Below, one piece after another: positions 34,089 to 43,538 of a stretch of DNA of 64,000 nucleotides. Under the pieces are notes generated by a model that had not been told where the DNA came from, did not search any database, and was given only the letters and a program-made list of their open reading frames with translations. The position numbers were made by a program, and so were the translations under genes. This stretch comes from Anaerotignum neopropionicum (GTDB lineage Bacteria > Bacillota > Clostridia > Lachnospirales > Anaerotignaceae), in NCBI RefSeq assembly GCF_001571775.1, contig NZ_LRVM01000002.1, forward strand, positions 186,001-250,000, given 5' to 3'. How positions within the stretch are numbered: the stretch's first letter is position 1; each line of letters begins with the position of its first letter.

Positions 34089-34500
34089 ATGGAGAAAAAT
34101 CAAGAATTCTCTATCTTCTCGAATATTTGCACGAAAACTCTGATGAGCTGATTCAATTTCCTCAACTGAGCTTATGGAGTATCTTAATTCCGTTGGTATT
34201 AAAATACACCGAACAACCATTAATCCAGATATGCGTTGATGGTTGAAGCCGGAATTGACATTATTACCGTTCGCTCCTCCCCAAATAAGTATTTTATTGG
34301 GGAACGACAGGTTATCTATATGTATGATAAGATTCCATACTTGATTAAGTTAGATATAAATACTATGTTTCTAAGGTGCTACCTCGTCCTACTATTTTTT
34401 ATCAAATAAATATTGGACAGGGATTTACGGGCGGTATACGCTGTTTGAGAATCATATTACAATAAGTCGTTTGCTTGAAAAGGTATGCTTCGCCAAGTAT
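34089..34500 (+). pseudogene. Frameshifted WYL-type transcriptional regulator
   Basis: Successive frames read RILYLLEYLHENSDE, then STELMEYLNSVGIKIHRTTI and LMVEAGIDIITVRSSPNKYF followed by IGERQ. This is the N-terminal winged helix of DeoR/WYL-type regulators, common controllers of defence islands. At least three lesions (frameshifts and stop codons) are needed to explain it. Downstream, up to about 34520, only short decayed fragments can be read. A ribosome site (GGGGG) before ATG 34089 is the relic of the original start. No intact gene lies in 34076-34681. Confidence 0.65.
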
Positions 34501-34681
34501 TTGTCGAAGAAGAATTAGTGGTCATTCATATAACCTTTTAGAAAAAATTTTGAATATATGGGAAATTGTGTTAAAATATACAAAGGATTTGTTGATTTTA
34601 TATTTATTGAAATATGTGTTTTTAGTGATATATTCTGCTGGTTAAAGATTTTGGAACGTAGGTATTTATAGGGGGTTTATA

Positions 34682-35797
34682 ATGGCAAAGAATATTGATG
34701 CAAAGTTAAAGAATATCCAAGGGATATTTTCAAATACTCAAGATTCCATACTAGGTAGGGATGGGATTTTTATTATTCCGGATTATCAAAGAGCCTACAA
34801 TTGGAGATTTAATGAGCAGTGTGATAAGCTGTGGCAGGACATTGAATCATTTATAGAAAACGGAAAAAATGAAACTTACTTTTTTGGCTCAATTATAATT
34901 AACAATGACAATGAACAATTGTATATTATAGACGGACAGCAACGAATGACTACTTTCATATTATTATTAAAAGCATTACTGATTAAAATTAATTTTATTT
35001 TGAAAAATATATCAGCTGATGAAGATGCTGAGAGCATAAAAAATGCATTGGAAAACCGAAGACGGGAAATTATAAACTGCCTATATTCCATTGATGAAGA
35101 TGATGTATCTTTGGTAATAAAAGGTAGCAAACAACTTTCTGAATTACATACAAAATATGAGAATAAATCAATTAATGAAGAATACCCCAATGAAATAAAG
35201 GCAATTCTTCAAGGACAGGTTTTTGATGAAATAGAAAGAAACGTTGTTACAATTAAGCACAAACAAAAAGATAATAAATATACTAATTTTTTTAGGAATT
35301 TTAAATTCTTTTCAGAAAAGCTTGATTATTTTGATTCAACGGAAGTAAACAGATTTGCCAAAGCTTTATTAAAAGAATGCCAAGTGATTGCTGTTATTTC
35401 ATACCAAACAGAAGAGGCTATAGAAATATTTAACTCACTAAATTCTACTGGTATGCCGCTTGCGGATGCTGACATTCTTTCTGCAAAGTTATATAGCAAT
35501 TATGATGTAGATAAAACAGAATTTAAGAAAAGTTGGAGCGAGATTATAAAAAATACAAATAGTTTAGGGGCGCAAAGAATTTCTACTATTGATGATATTC
35601 TAAATCAGTATATGTATATTCTTAGAGCGAAGAATAATGAGAAGGACACTACATTGCCTGGTGTCCGAAGATATTTTACTGATATAAATAAGGAACCGCT
35701 TAAAACTCCAAAGGCCTTTATTTCTGACATTGAAAAAATTATTGGCATATGGCAAGACGAAGAAAATTATAGTGGTTCCTTTGTCAAGGCAGCCTAA
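34682..35797 (+). CDS. DUF262 (GmrS/ParB-like) protein, 3'-truncated by IS3 insertion
   Basis: The 371 visible residues form the N-terminal DUF262 nuclease/NTPase-like domain: IPDYQRAYNW (about 37), IIDGQQRMTTFILLLKALL (about 86) and GMPLADADILSAKL. DUF262 occurs in type IV restriction enzymes (GmrSD) and related defence proteins, which normally have a further DUF1524 HNH nuclease domain. Here the frame runs into the IS end at about 35782 and stops, so the C-terminal domain is gone. A fragment with another DUF262 motif lies at 40195, but it reads as a different gene copy. Probably inactive. Confidence 0.8.
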   Translation: MAKNIDAKLKNIQGIFSNTQDSILGRDGIFIIPDYQRAYNWRFNEQCDKLWQDIESFIENGKNETYFFGSIIINNDNEQLYIIDGQQRMTTFILLLKALLIKINFILKNISADEDAESIKNALENRRREIINCLYSIDEDDVSLVIKGSKQLSELHTKYENKSINEEYPNEIKAILQGQVFDEIERNVVTIKHKQKDNKYTNFFRNFKFFSEKLDYFDSTEVNRFAKALLKECQVIAVISYQTEEAIEIFNSLNSTGMPLADADILSAKLYSNYDVDKTEFKKSWSEIIKNTNSLGAQRISTIDDILNQYMYILRAKNNEKDTTLPGVRRYFTDINKEPLKTPKAFISDIEKIIGIWQDEENYSGSFVKAA

Positions 35798-35883
35798 AGT
35801 AAATTCTTAATGAACCATTTTTTACCAGTGATTGTTTGTCAGAAGGAATATACATATTTGTAGGTATGACAAATAATCCTCCA

Positions 35884-36729
35884 TTAAGATGCTACTTTTA
35901 CCCCATGATAAATTTCATATGGTGTTTTGTAACCATGTGTTGAATGAGGATGTTCTTCATTATAGGATTTCATAAACTTATTAATACCAGCCCGTAGCTC
36001 TCTAGGGGTTTGGTAATGATAAATATAAATATCATCATATTTAAGTGTTCTAAAGAATCTTTCAACAATGATATTATCTGCCCATCGCCCTTTACCATCC
36101 ATACTGATTTTGATGCTGTGATGCTTTAAGAGATTAGTATATTCAAGGCTAGTAAACTGACTGCCCTGATCACTATTAATAATTTCAGGTACTCCATATA
36201 TGGCAATAGCCTTTTTAACACAAGCTATTACCGATTCAACTTGTAATGTGTCCGAAAGCTCATAACCTACTATGTAACGAGAATGCCAGTCAATAATAGC
36301 AGTAAGATACATAAAGCTTCTGCCAAGGGGAATGTATGTGATATCAATAGACCATACTTGATTAGGCCTATCAATAGTAAGATTACGCAGTAGATAAGGG
36401 TAAACCTTATGCTGCTTATTAGGCATTGAAAGGTTTGGTTTTGGATAGATGGCATAGATTCTCATTTCTTGCATGTAACGTCTCACAAGCTTTCTTCCTA
36501 CGAAATAGCCTTGCTCTATAAGATGTGCAGATATTCTCCTAGTTCCCCATGCTGGATGATCCATATGAATACGATCAATAAGATGCTTAATTTTTATTTC
36601 ACATACAGTAGGGGCTTGTTCTTGGTAGTAAATACTACTACGATTAAGCTCAAGGAGTTTACACTGTCTACTGATAGACAGTTTAGGATCGTCCTTTGTA
36701 ACCAGTTCTTTCTTCCCAGCCATGTCCAA
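35884..36729 (-). CDS. IS3-family transposase OrfB (DDE)
   Basis: A 281-aa integrase-core protein. HTH_21-like residues come first (SISRQCKLLELNRSSIYY), then the DDE catalytic core: first D in WSIDITYIPL, second in INSDQGSQFTS, E in NIIVERFFRTLKY. It overlaps orfA by 47 bases in the -1 frame. A run of nine A (T9 at 36743-36751 on the plus strand) in the overlap is the expected slippery site for making the OrfAB transposase. The frame appears intact, so the element could still be active. Confidence 0.92.
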   Translation of the reverse strand: MDMAGKKELVTKDDPKLSISRQCKLLELNRSSIYYQEQAPTVCEIKIKHLIDRIHMDHPAWGTRRISAHLIEQGYFVGRKLVRRYMQEMRIYAIYPKPNLSMPNKQHKVYPYLLRNLTIDRPNQVWSIDITYIPLGRSFMYLTAIIDWHSRYIVGYELSDTLQVESVIACVKKAIAIYGVPEIINSDQGSQFTSLEYTNLLKHHSIKISMDGKGRWADNIIVERFFRTLKYDDIYIYHYQTPRELRAGINKFMKSYNEEHPHSTHGYKTPYEIYHGVKVAS

Positions 36730-37024
36730 GAGCTTGATCAGATTTTTTTTTGAGCCAGTTCACATCTACCGTAAGCTGGCCAATTGTATTATAAAGTTGA
36801 TCGATTTTCTTTTCGTAGTCAATACGTTCTTGTTCAAAAGAAGCTTCTTTTTTATTATCAAAGGCACTTGATGCATTAGCTAAAAATTCTTTCTTCCAGT
36901 TACGAAGAACATTTGGAGCAATCTCATGCTCAGCAGCTATTTGATTCAGCTCCTTTTCTTCACGAAGAAGCTCTAGTACAACTTGTATTTTGAATTCTGG
37001 TGTAAAACTACGTCTTTTTTTCAT
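36683..37024 (-). CDS. IS3-family transposase OrfA
   Basis: A 113-aa protein with the helix-turn-helix of IS3 OrfA (RRSFTPEFKIQVVLELLREE, then LNQIAAEHEIAPNVLRNWKK), followed by a leucine-rich coiled coil (IDQLYNTIGQLTVDVNWLKK). It binds the IS ends and, with OrfB through frameshifting at the A9 run, forms the active transposase. Its ATG lies 78 bases inside the right IS end; GGACGG upstream is a weak ribosome site. Confidence 0.9.
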   Translation of the reverse strand: MKKRRSFTPEFKIQVVLELLREEKELNQIAAEHEIAPNVLRNWKKEFLANASSAFDNKKEASFEQERIDYEKKIDQLYNTIGQLTVDVNWLKKKSDQALGHGWEERTGYKGRS

Positions 37025-37130
37025 GTGAATACCGTCCTTTTTTAGATGTATTTATTATAACAGAATTCACTAAGAAATTTGAAGTAACCTGTCTAGATTA
37101 CAGGTACCATTATAGTCAATTGGCGATGCA

Positions 37131-38501
37131 GTGATTTCTACAGACCAAAACGAAAATATAGTATTAATGAATACTGTTTCCGAAGAATTAACTGGCTGGA
37201 AACAGGAAGAGGCATCTGGTAAACCTTTTGAGGAAGTATTCAAGATAATTAATGAATACACACGAGAAAAATGTGTGAATCCAGTGACAAAAGCTTTGCA
37301 ACTTAAAAAAGTTGTTTCTCTTGAAAATCATGCTGTTCTTATCACGAAAAACGGGGATGGGATTCCTATTGAAGACAGAGCTTCTCCCATTACAGATATG
37401 AATGGAAATATCATTGGTGCAGTTTTGGTATTTAGAGATGTTACTGACCAAAAAGAAAAACAGAAAAAAATAGAATACCTAAGTTATCATGATCAGTTGA
37501 CAGGACTTTTTAATAGGCATTTTTTTGCAGAAGAAATAAAACGATTAGATGTAGATAGAAATTTACCCTTTACTATTGCAATGGTAGATGTCAACGGCCT
37601 TAAGCTTACAAATGATGCCTTTGGTCACGAAGTTGGAGATTTGCTTTTGCAAAGTGTAGCAAAGGTTTTGAAAAGCGAATGCAGAGCAGAGGATATTGTT
37701 TCAAGAATTGGTGGCGATGAATTTGTCATATTGCTTCCACGAACGAGTTCAGTCGAGGCAGAGTTAATCATCAAAAGGATATACAAGGCTATGGAACTTC
37801 AGAAGGTAGATAATGTTGTAATTTCTGTTTCCATTGGTTGGGAAACAAAAGAAAGTAGTCATGATGATATTAGGGAAGTGTTTGCTAAGGCTGAAGACTT
37901 TATGTACCGCAAGAAAATAACAGAGAGTCAGAGCATGCGAAATCAAACCATTAAAGTTATCATGCATACCCTTCATGAGGCGAATGCCCGAGAAAAGATA
38001 CATTCAGAAAGAGTTAGTAAGTTGTGTCGCAAAATCGGTGAAGCAATGAAGTTAGATAATGAGGTCATAAAGGAACTAGAATTAGCAGGCTTAATGCACG
38101 ATATTGGTAAGATTGCAATTAATAACGATATTTTAAATAAGCCAGGAAAACTTACAGAAGCCGAATATGAAGAAGTTAAAAAGCATCCTGAAATCAGTTA
38201 TCATATTCTGAAATCGGCAGACGTGTATACAAGACTAGCTGAATATGTGCTTTCGCACCATGAGCGCTGGGATGGTAAGGGGTATCCAAGAGGTCTGTCA
38301 GGTGAAGATATACCTTTAGTTTCAAGAATTATAACCGTTGCAGATGCTTATGAGGCTATGACTGCAATTAGGACATATAAGGGTGCGTTTTCTCATGAAC
38401 AAGCGATTGAAGAACTAAAAAGATGTTCAGGAACTCAGTTTGATCCTGAAATCGTTCATGCGTGTCAAAAATATTGTTGGACGAGGAAAGGCGAATTCTA
38501 A
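37131..38501 (+). CDS. PAS-GGDEF-HD-GYP protein, N-terminus truncated at IS junction
   Basis: The 456 residues carry a PAS domain (about 1-115), a diguanylate cyclase GGDEF domain with the active motif IGGDEFVILLPR (about 197), and an HD-GYP phosphodiesterase with HDIGK (about 321) and HHERWDGKGYPRG (about 377). Homologues start well before the PAS core; here the frame is closed by a stop (37113-37115) a few codons before SIGDAVIST, right beside the IS. GTG 37131 is only a nominal start with no clear ribosome site. It would make and break c-di-GMP if expressed, but it has lost its sensor or membrane part. Confidence 0.75.
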   Translation: MISTDQNENIVLMNTVSEELTGWKQEEASGKPFEEVFKIINEYTREKCVNPVTKALQLKKVVSLENHAVLITKNGDGIPIEDRASPITDMNGNIIGAVLVFRDVTDQKEKQKKIEYLSYHDQLTGLFNRHFFAEEIKRLDVDRNLPFTIAMVDVNGLKLTNDAFGHEVGDLLLQSVAKVLKSECRAEDIVSRIGGDEFVILLPRTSSVEAELIIKRIYKAMELQKVDNVVISVSIGWETKESSHDDIREVFAKAEDFMYRKKITESQSMRNQTIKVIMHTLHEANAREKIHSERVSKLCRKIGEAMKLDNEVIKELELAGLMHDIGKIAINNDILNKPGKLTEAEYEEVKKHPEISYHILKSADVYTRLAEYVLSHHERWDGKGYPRGLSGEDIPLVSRIITVADAYEAMTAIRTYKGAFSHEQAIEELKRCSGTQFDPEIVHACQKYCWTRKGEF

Positions 38502-38732
38502 TTGCATTGTTTTAGCAGGTATAAAGCTCCTTATATGAGAGGCATGATGCCTTATGCTGCACGATGTGCTTTATAAGCAAATTTTATACTGTAGTGGTGC
38601 AATTTTGATTGACCTAGACAATAATAGCTAAGCTAGGAGGAATAGGAGATGATGGAAATTTCATTATTAAAAATGAGAAGAGTATCTGTAAGCTTATTTC
38701 TTATATATACTTAAGGTTTAGGAGATGAAATA

Positions 38733-39569
38733 ATGGATAATGTAAATGTACTTCTAGAACATCTGTCTGTTTTCAAAAATTTATATGAAATGGTAAGAAT
38801 AGTTGATCCTATAAATAAAAGAGTAATTATTGATAATAAAGGTTACATTCCTACAGTTGGTAATTGCTTTGACCTTTGGAAATCCAAGAGCTATTGTTCT
38901 AACTGTATATCGATGAGGGCATATAATGAAGAAAACACCTTTGTTAAAATAGAGTATAATAAAGAGAAAATTTACATGGTAATTGCTTCACCTTTTAACA
39001 TTGGCACTAATAAATATATTTTGGAGCTATTAAAAGATATAACAGATTGTTCGATTATTGAAAATTATGTCAATAAAACAGTCGACGAGGTTCAAAAAAT
39101 TATAGAAGAGATGAATAATAAAATTATTAAGGATGAGTTAACTGGCATATATAATAAAAGATACATTAATGAGAGATTACCTATTGATATAATAAAAAAC
39201 AGCAATGAAAAAAATTCATTTTCAATTTTGATGACGGATATAGACCATTTTAAATTTGTTAATGATAATTATGGACATTTAGCTGGAGATAAAATTTTAG
39301 TTGACTTTGCATACATATTATCAAAATCGATACGAGAAGGAATTGATTGGGTAGCGAGATATGGAGGAGAGGAGTTTATTATTGTATTAAACTATGCCGA
39401 TAATAGTATTGCTTATGAAATAGCGGAAAAAATCAGGAGAAGTATTGAAAATAATATATTTACTTACGAAGGGCAAGAAATAAAGATCACAGCTAGCTTT
39501 GGAATATGTACTATGCCTAATGATGACATGGATTGGAAGGCAAACGATATGATTTTGCTTGCTGATTAG
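38733..39569 (+). CDS. GGDEF diguanylate cyclase with premature stop
   Basis: A 278-aa protein. The N-terminal part (about 1-125) contains a cysteine-bearing segment (NCFDLWKSKSYCSNCIS) suggestive of a metal- or redox-sensing domain. A GGDEF domain follows, with the active motif RYGGEEFIIVLNY (about 210). The TAG at 39567 replaces a sense codon: reading on gives KLYEAKNTGRNKTVK and a natural stop at 39615, exactly the usual end of GGDEF domains (ADxxLYxAKxxGRN). About 16 residues are lost, so activity may be weakened or absent. AGGAG precedes the ATG. Confidence 0.8.
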   Translation: MDNVNVLLEHLSVFKNLYEMVRIVDPINKRVIIDNKGYIPTVGNCFDLWKSKSYCSNCISMRAYNEENTFVKIEYNKEKIYMVIASPFNIGTNKYILELLKDITDCSIIENYVNKTVDEVQKIIEEMNNKIIKDELTGIYNKRYINERLPIDIIKNSNEKNSFSILMTDIDHFKFVNDNYGHLAGDKILVDFAYILSKSIREGIDWVARYGGEEFIIVLNYADNSIAYEIAEKIRRSIENNIFTYEGQEIKITASFGICTMPNDDMDWKANDMILLAD

Positions 39570-39827
39570 AAGCTTTATGAGGCAAAAAATACTGGACGAA
39601 ATAAGACTGTTAAATAGAAATTACTTTGATTGTGAATTGTCTGTTTTAGTTTAAACAACTTAAAAGCATATTTTATAATGTTTTTAATTTACCCGGAAAA
39701 TAGGAATAAAAAGACATTATGTTCTGTAAATCTTGAGGAAACATAAAAAAGCGATACTTATGACAAAATTTTTGTTAACTTAACATAAACATGGCTTGGC
39801 TTGAAAAAATTGGGGAATTTCTTACCT

Positions 39828-40025
39828 ACCAAGAGGGAATTAGTAGAGCGAGTAAGAGGAGCAAAAAGCTTGGAAAATACGGTTTCCGAATTTTTGAATG
39901 AAATTTCTCTGTGATATGAATTCTTGAATTTCCTTGTAAAATCACTTGTTGGGAACTGGCAATCCTTAGGATTGAGTGGACTGATTAGCTTTTGGTGGTT
40001 GAGGAGTATTATATAAAATAGGAAT
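39828..40025. repeat. Dispersed repeat, copy A
   Basis: About 200 non-coding bases that resemble 58671-58865 in the same orientation. The best-matching part is GAGTGGACTGATTAGCTTTTG at 39974-39994 against GAGTGGACAGATTAGCTTTTG in copy B. Weaker parts align earlier (AAAAGCTTGGAAAATACGG / TTTCCGA against AAAGGCTTAAAATATAGGG / TTTCCGA). Between 39618 and 39828 nothing else was recognised. Confidence 0.6.
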
Positions 40026-40032
40026 TGGTTTG

Positions 40033-40067
40033 ATGCACCCATTAGATTTTACTGATGGGTGCATTTT
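40033..40067 (+). terminator. Hairpin ATGCACCCAT/ATGGGTGCAT
   Basis: Perfect ten-base arms (40033-40042 and 40055-40064) followed by TTTT. It stands just after repeat copy A in a region without intact genes, and probably belongs to a lost gene. Confidence 0.65.
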
Positions 40068-40194
40068 ACAGTTGTAAAGGATAGGCTGAAGATATACTGC
40101 ATAATGAAAAAAGTAACAAATTAAAATATTGTTTGATTACCTTTTGGATTTTAATAAGACTAGAAGAATGATAATTATTTTCTTGGAAGTATAG

Positions 40195-40338
40195 TTGAAA
40201 AAAGAAGAAAAGATCCCTTATTATGATGTGATTGATGGGAATCAACGGTTGACTACATTGACATTTTTTTCTGAAATTGCGCCACATCTGAGTCAGATGC
40301 CTGATAGAAAAGGTGTCATGTCTGGCATGAAAGTTTAG
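40195..40338 (+). pseudogene. DUF262 gene fragment
   Basis: A 48-codon frame includes EEKIPYYDVIDGNQRLTTLT, which carries the DGxQRLTTL signature of DUF262 proteins. Nothing else of the ~500-residue family is present on either side. The fragment differs from the truncated DUF262 gene at 34682 (IIDGQQRMTTF there), so it is a relic of a second gene. The remaining sequence of 39618-40523 is non-coding. Confidence 0.6.
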
Positions 40339-40523
40339 CACATCAAAATGTAAATACCAGATATATTTGTGACGAATTTGGTGGCAATTTTTGTTGTTTT
40401 GCTTTCTTCGATGTAAACACGAATCCAGTTTGAAAGAAATATTATTTAGTAACATATATTGCATTAGATAATGTGTTCAGCTACAATATTATTAAGAGGT
40501 TGTGCAAAAACGGAGGTGTGATT

Positions 40524-41837
40524 TTGAAATTTAATAAAATCAACTTTAATGATATTGTAAATACGATAGGTTTTTATATTTGTATGTATGATAAAGAAGG
40601 TATCATAAGATATTATAATTTGGCCTTTAAAAATGCTTATCTCCATGGTTCAGAAGCATTTGTAGGTAAACATTTTTCTTCTATTGAAAATGTTGAGTAT
40701 CAAGGGGTTACTGGAATTAAAGCCGTCATTGAAACAAGTGAGGGGCAGTCTTATCAAAAAAAGATTGAAAATTTAGGGTTGTTTTATATTAATACTGCTC
40801 CCATATTACATAATGGTGAAATTAATTATATTATTGAAACAATTGCAACACCGTTTAAAGCACCCATCCTTCCAGTTAAAGAACATGTACCCGAAGCTCC
40901 TGCGCAAGATATGTTTTTAGGTGATATTAAAATGCAGTCTATCCTCGAAACAATAAGCAGAATATCTAATTTTGATTCTACAATTCTTATAACAGGTGAA
41001 TCAGGGACAGGGAAAAGTATGTTGGCAAAATATATTCATTCAAAGAGCAAACGGGCAAATAAACCATTTATTACTATAAACTGTGCGGCTATCCCTGAAA
41101 ATTTGATAGAATCAGAACTTTTTGGTTATGTCGCAGGTGCTTTTACAGGTGCAAGTCAAAAGGGGAAAAAAGGACTTGTTGAAGCAGCAGACACAGGAAC
41201 CCTTTTTCTAGATGAAATAGGGTTATTGCCGCTGCAGCTTCAATCGAAGTTTTTACAGCTTATTCAGGAAAAAACTTACACCCCCATTGGTGCTTTAAAG
41301 TCTAAAACGGTAGATGTAAGGATTATTTCTGCAACTAATCTTAATCTAAAAAAACAAGTAATGGAGCATAAGTTTCGTGAAGATTTATTCTATCGTTTAA
41401 GGGTAATTGAATTTCATATGCCCCCCTTACGAGAACGTGTTGATGCCATTAATCCTCTTATAGATTACTTTTTGCAGTTATATAACAAAACATACCACAT
41501 AAACAAAAGTATTACCTTTGAAACAAGGAAGTTGCTTTGTTCTGAGGGATGGAGTGGAAACATACGGGAGTTACAGTACGTTATGGAAAGACTAGTTGTG
41601 ACTTCGCGTGACGATCAGATTACTGTTGGGGATATTCCAAGCTTCCATGAGACAGATACTGTCGCAGAAAATAATGAAATAAAAAACATTAAATTTGAAG
41701 ATGAAGTAGAAGCCTTTGAAAAAGAGTTGCTTTTTAGATATTATTCAATATACAAAAGTACCTATAAATTGGCAACTGCCATTGGCATAAGTCAGACAAA
41801 AGCATCTAGGCTTCTCCGAAAATATAATATTCAATAA
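40524..41837 (+). CDS. Sigma-54-dependent activator (PAS, AAA+, Fis-type HTH)
   Basis: A 437-aa protein from TTG 40524, chosen because CGGAGG stands seven bases upstream. It has an N-terminal PAS domain (about 10-95; GFYICMYDKEGIIRYYN), the sigma-54 interaction AAA+ domain with Walker A TGESGTGKSMLAK, the loop GAFTGA that contacts sigma-54, and FLDEIGLLPL. A C-terminal Fis-type HTH (about 405-437; KLATAIGISQTKASRLLRKY) follows. All motifs are intact. It stands before an M20 peptidase gene and a permease gene with a consensus -24/-12 promoter, which it most likely activates in response to a ligand of the PAS domain. Confidence 0.92.
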   Translation: MKFNKINFNDIVNTIGFYICMYDKEGIIRYYNLAFKNAYLHGSEAFVGKHFSSIENVEYQGVTGIKAVIETSEGQSYQKKIENLGLFYINTAPILHNGEINYIIETIATPFKAPILPVKEHVPEAPAQDMFLGDIKMQSILETISRISNFDSTILITGESGTGKSMLAKYIHSKSKRANKPFITINCAAIPENLIESELFGYVAGAFTGASQKGKKGLVEAADTGTLFLDEIGLLPLQLQSKFLQLIQEKTYTPIGALKSKTVDVRIISATNLNLKKQVMEHKFREDLFYRLRVIEFHMPPLRERVDAINPLIDYFLQLYNKTYHINKSITFETRKLLCSEGWSGNIRELQYVMERLVVTSRDDQITVGDIPSFHETDTVAENNEIKNIKFEDEVEAFEKELLFRYYSIYKSTYKLATAIGISQTKASRLLRKYNIQ

Positions 41838-41874
41838 TAGGAACATTCTAAATTTACAAATGGCAGGTGACGAC

Positions 41875-43263
41875 ATGAATTTTAAAAAAGAAATAAACGA
41901 TGAGAGGGAGAAAATTATTTCCTCCTTACAGGATTTAGTAAAGATTATAAGTATACAACAAGAAGGCTCTGAAGGAATGCCATTTGGCAAAGAAATGAAC
42001 GATGCTCTTGTTTATGTATTAGATTTAGCGGAGAACATGGGATTTCATGTTAAAATGTTAGATGGGTATTGTGGATATGTGGAATACGGAGAAGAAGATT
42101 TATATATAGGCGTTTTTAGTCATGTAGATATTTGTAGCGCAGGAGATATGTGGGCGGTGCCGCCGTTTGAAGGTCGTATTATAGATAACAAAATATATGG
42201 TAGAGGTACTATGGATAACAAAGGGCCGCTTATTGCTGCATTATATGCTCTTAAAGCAGTTAAGGAATCAGGAAGAAAATTGAATAAAAAAGTTAGACTT
42301 ATCATTGGCACCGATGAAGAGCGTTATTTTAAAGATATGGCTCATTACTTGCAAATTGAAAAGCCTCCCATTGCAGGCTTTACACTAGATGGTCATTTTC
42401 CTGTTGTATATGCAGAAAAAGGTCTTGCTATGCTTGAATACCGTGGTGATTTTCCACAAAACGATGATGAACGAATCGTTTATTTAAAAGGGGGCACTGT
42501 TGAAAACACTGTCCCAGGATACTGTGAAGCGTTTTTAAGCACGAACCGTCCGGAAGAAATCGTAACGAACCTTTCTAAATTTGCAATAGAAAACAGACAC
42601 AATATGTCTGCAAGAATTGTAGAAAATGGAGTCGTGATAGAATCATATGGTATGGAAACACACAGTATGGCCCTGGAAATGGGTATAAATTCCATATGTC
42701 CGATGATCAGCTTTTTGTATAGAATCGGTTTTGGAAAAGGACAGGTAAGAGGACTTATTACGTTCCTAAATGATTATCTAGGCCATGATATCTACGGCGA
42801 AAAGCTAGGTGTAGACTACAGTGATAGTTTCTCAGGGAAACTGACGATAAACTTTGGCATTATAGAGTTTGACGGTGAAAATGCAGTGATTAGACTAGAT
42901 ATTCGGTATCCGGTTACATGCGATTTTGTAGAAACTCTAGAGAGGCTTAAGCATATTTTTGATTCAAATGGATTTAAGGAATACGAACGTTCTTACTGGG
43001 ATCCTGTTTATTTCCCAAAAGAACATTTTTTAATCGAAGCCCTTTTAAAAGCATACAGACAGGTTACCAAAGATAAATCTGAACCTATAGTTAGTGGAAG
43101 TGGAAGTTATTCAAAGGTAATTCCTAATGTTGCTGCTTTTGGAGCAATCTTCCCGGGAGGAAACCAGGCATGGCATAGAGTAAATGAATATATTGAAATT
43201 GACAGTCTAATAAAAATGACTGAAATATATGCGCATGCTATTTATGAATTAGTATCACTCTAG
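41875..43263 (+). CDS. M20 family dipeptidase (PepV-like)
   Basis: A 462-aa metallopeptidase. Metal ligands are visible in VFSHVDICSAGD (H and D), GRGTMDNKGPL (D) and IIGTDEERYF (E catalytic, E metal). The pattern and length match PepV/carnosinase-type zinc dipeptidases that split Xaa-dipeptides in the cytosol. ATG 41875 with CAGGTG upstream is preferred to an ATG five codons earlier. It follows the sigma-54 activator by 37 bases and may be co-transcribed with it. A long hairpin terminator ends it, so it is separated from the permease gene. Confidence 0.88.
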   Translation: MNFKKEINDEREKIISSLQDLVKIISIQQEGSEGMPFGKEMNDALVYVLDLAENMGFHVKMLDGYCGYVEYGEEDLYIGVFSHVDICSAGDMWAVPPFEGRIIDNKIYGRGTMDNKGPLIAALYALKAVKESGRKLNKKVRLIIGTDEERYFKDMAHYLQIEKPPIAGFTLDGHFPVVYAEKGLAMLEYRGDFPQNDDERIVYLKGGTVENTVPGYCEAFLSTNRPEEIVTNLSKFAIENRHNMSARIVENGVVIESYGMETHSMALEMGINSICPMISFLYRIGFGKGQVRGLITFLNDYLGHDIYGEKLGVDYSDSFSGKLTINFGIIEFDGENAVIRLDIRYPVTCDFVETLERLKHIFDSNGFKEYERSYWDPVYFPKEHFLIEALLKAYRQVTKDKSEPIVSGSGSYSKVIPNVAAFGAIFPGGNQAWHRVNEYIEIDSLIKMTEIYAHAIYELVSL

Positions 43264-43267
43264 TACT

Positions 43268-43332
43268 AAGTCGAAAACAACTTATTAATTATTGCGAAAA
43301 TAATTAGCGAGTTGTTTTCGACTTATTTTTTT
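43268..43332 (+). terminator. Long hairpin terminator after M20 dipeptidase gene
   Basis: Fifteen-base perfect arms (AAGTCGAAAACAACT at 43268, inverse ending 43324) enclose a second stem TTAATTATT/AATAATTA and run into ATTTTTTT. Confidence 0.85.
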
Positions 43333-43463
43333 GGCATAACAAGTTGATTTTAACTTAAATTCTATCTTATGAATGTCTCGGTTGAAAATAAAGTTGAAAA
43401 AACTACTTAAATAAAAATTTTTTTTGTGGGTTTTTAAGTGTTTTAAAGGATTTGATTTTTCTT

Positions 43464-43478
43464 TGGCACCAATTTTGC
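43464..43478 (+). promoter_or_regulatory. Sigma-54 (-24/-12) promoter of the YfcC-pepD operon
   Basis: TTTGGCACCAATTTTGCTC contains TGGCAC-N5-TTGC with the diagnostic GG (43465-43466) and GC (43477-43478) exactly ten bases apart. It lies 60 bases before the permease ATG. An AT-rich inverted repeat (ACTTAAA... / ...TTTAAGT, about 43404-43440) immediately upstream may be where the activator binds, though that is a guess. Confidence 0.85.
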
Positions 43479-43538
43479 TCATAAAAGATATGTAGACATC
43501 TGTATTATACTATTTATTTACTAAAGGAGCGTGTAATT

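Larger units (their letters stand above)
35782..37102. mobile_element. IS3-family insertion sequence
   Basis: About 1.3 kb with orfA and orfB on the minus strand. Imperfect terminal inverted repeats are visible: the left end contains AAATTCTTAATGAA (from about 35800) and the right end, read on the minus strand, AAATTTCTTAGTGAA (from about 37078). Outer ends near TGTCAAGG and TGTAATCT are tentative. No target duplication was found. The genes on its two sides are unrelated fragments (DUF262 and a PAS-GGDEF protein), so a deletion probably accompanied or followed insertion. Confidence 0.8.

Noticed and set aside
38649-38714. Very short frame before the GGDEF gene, with a good ribosome site (AGGAGGAATAGGAG)
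   Set aside because: Only 21 codons, no recognisable family. A leader peptide is conceivable but unsupported.
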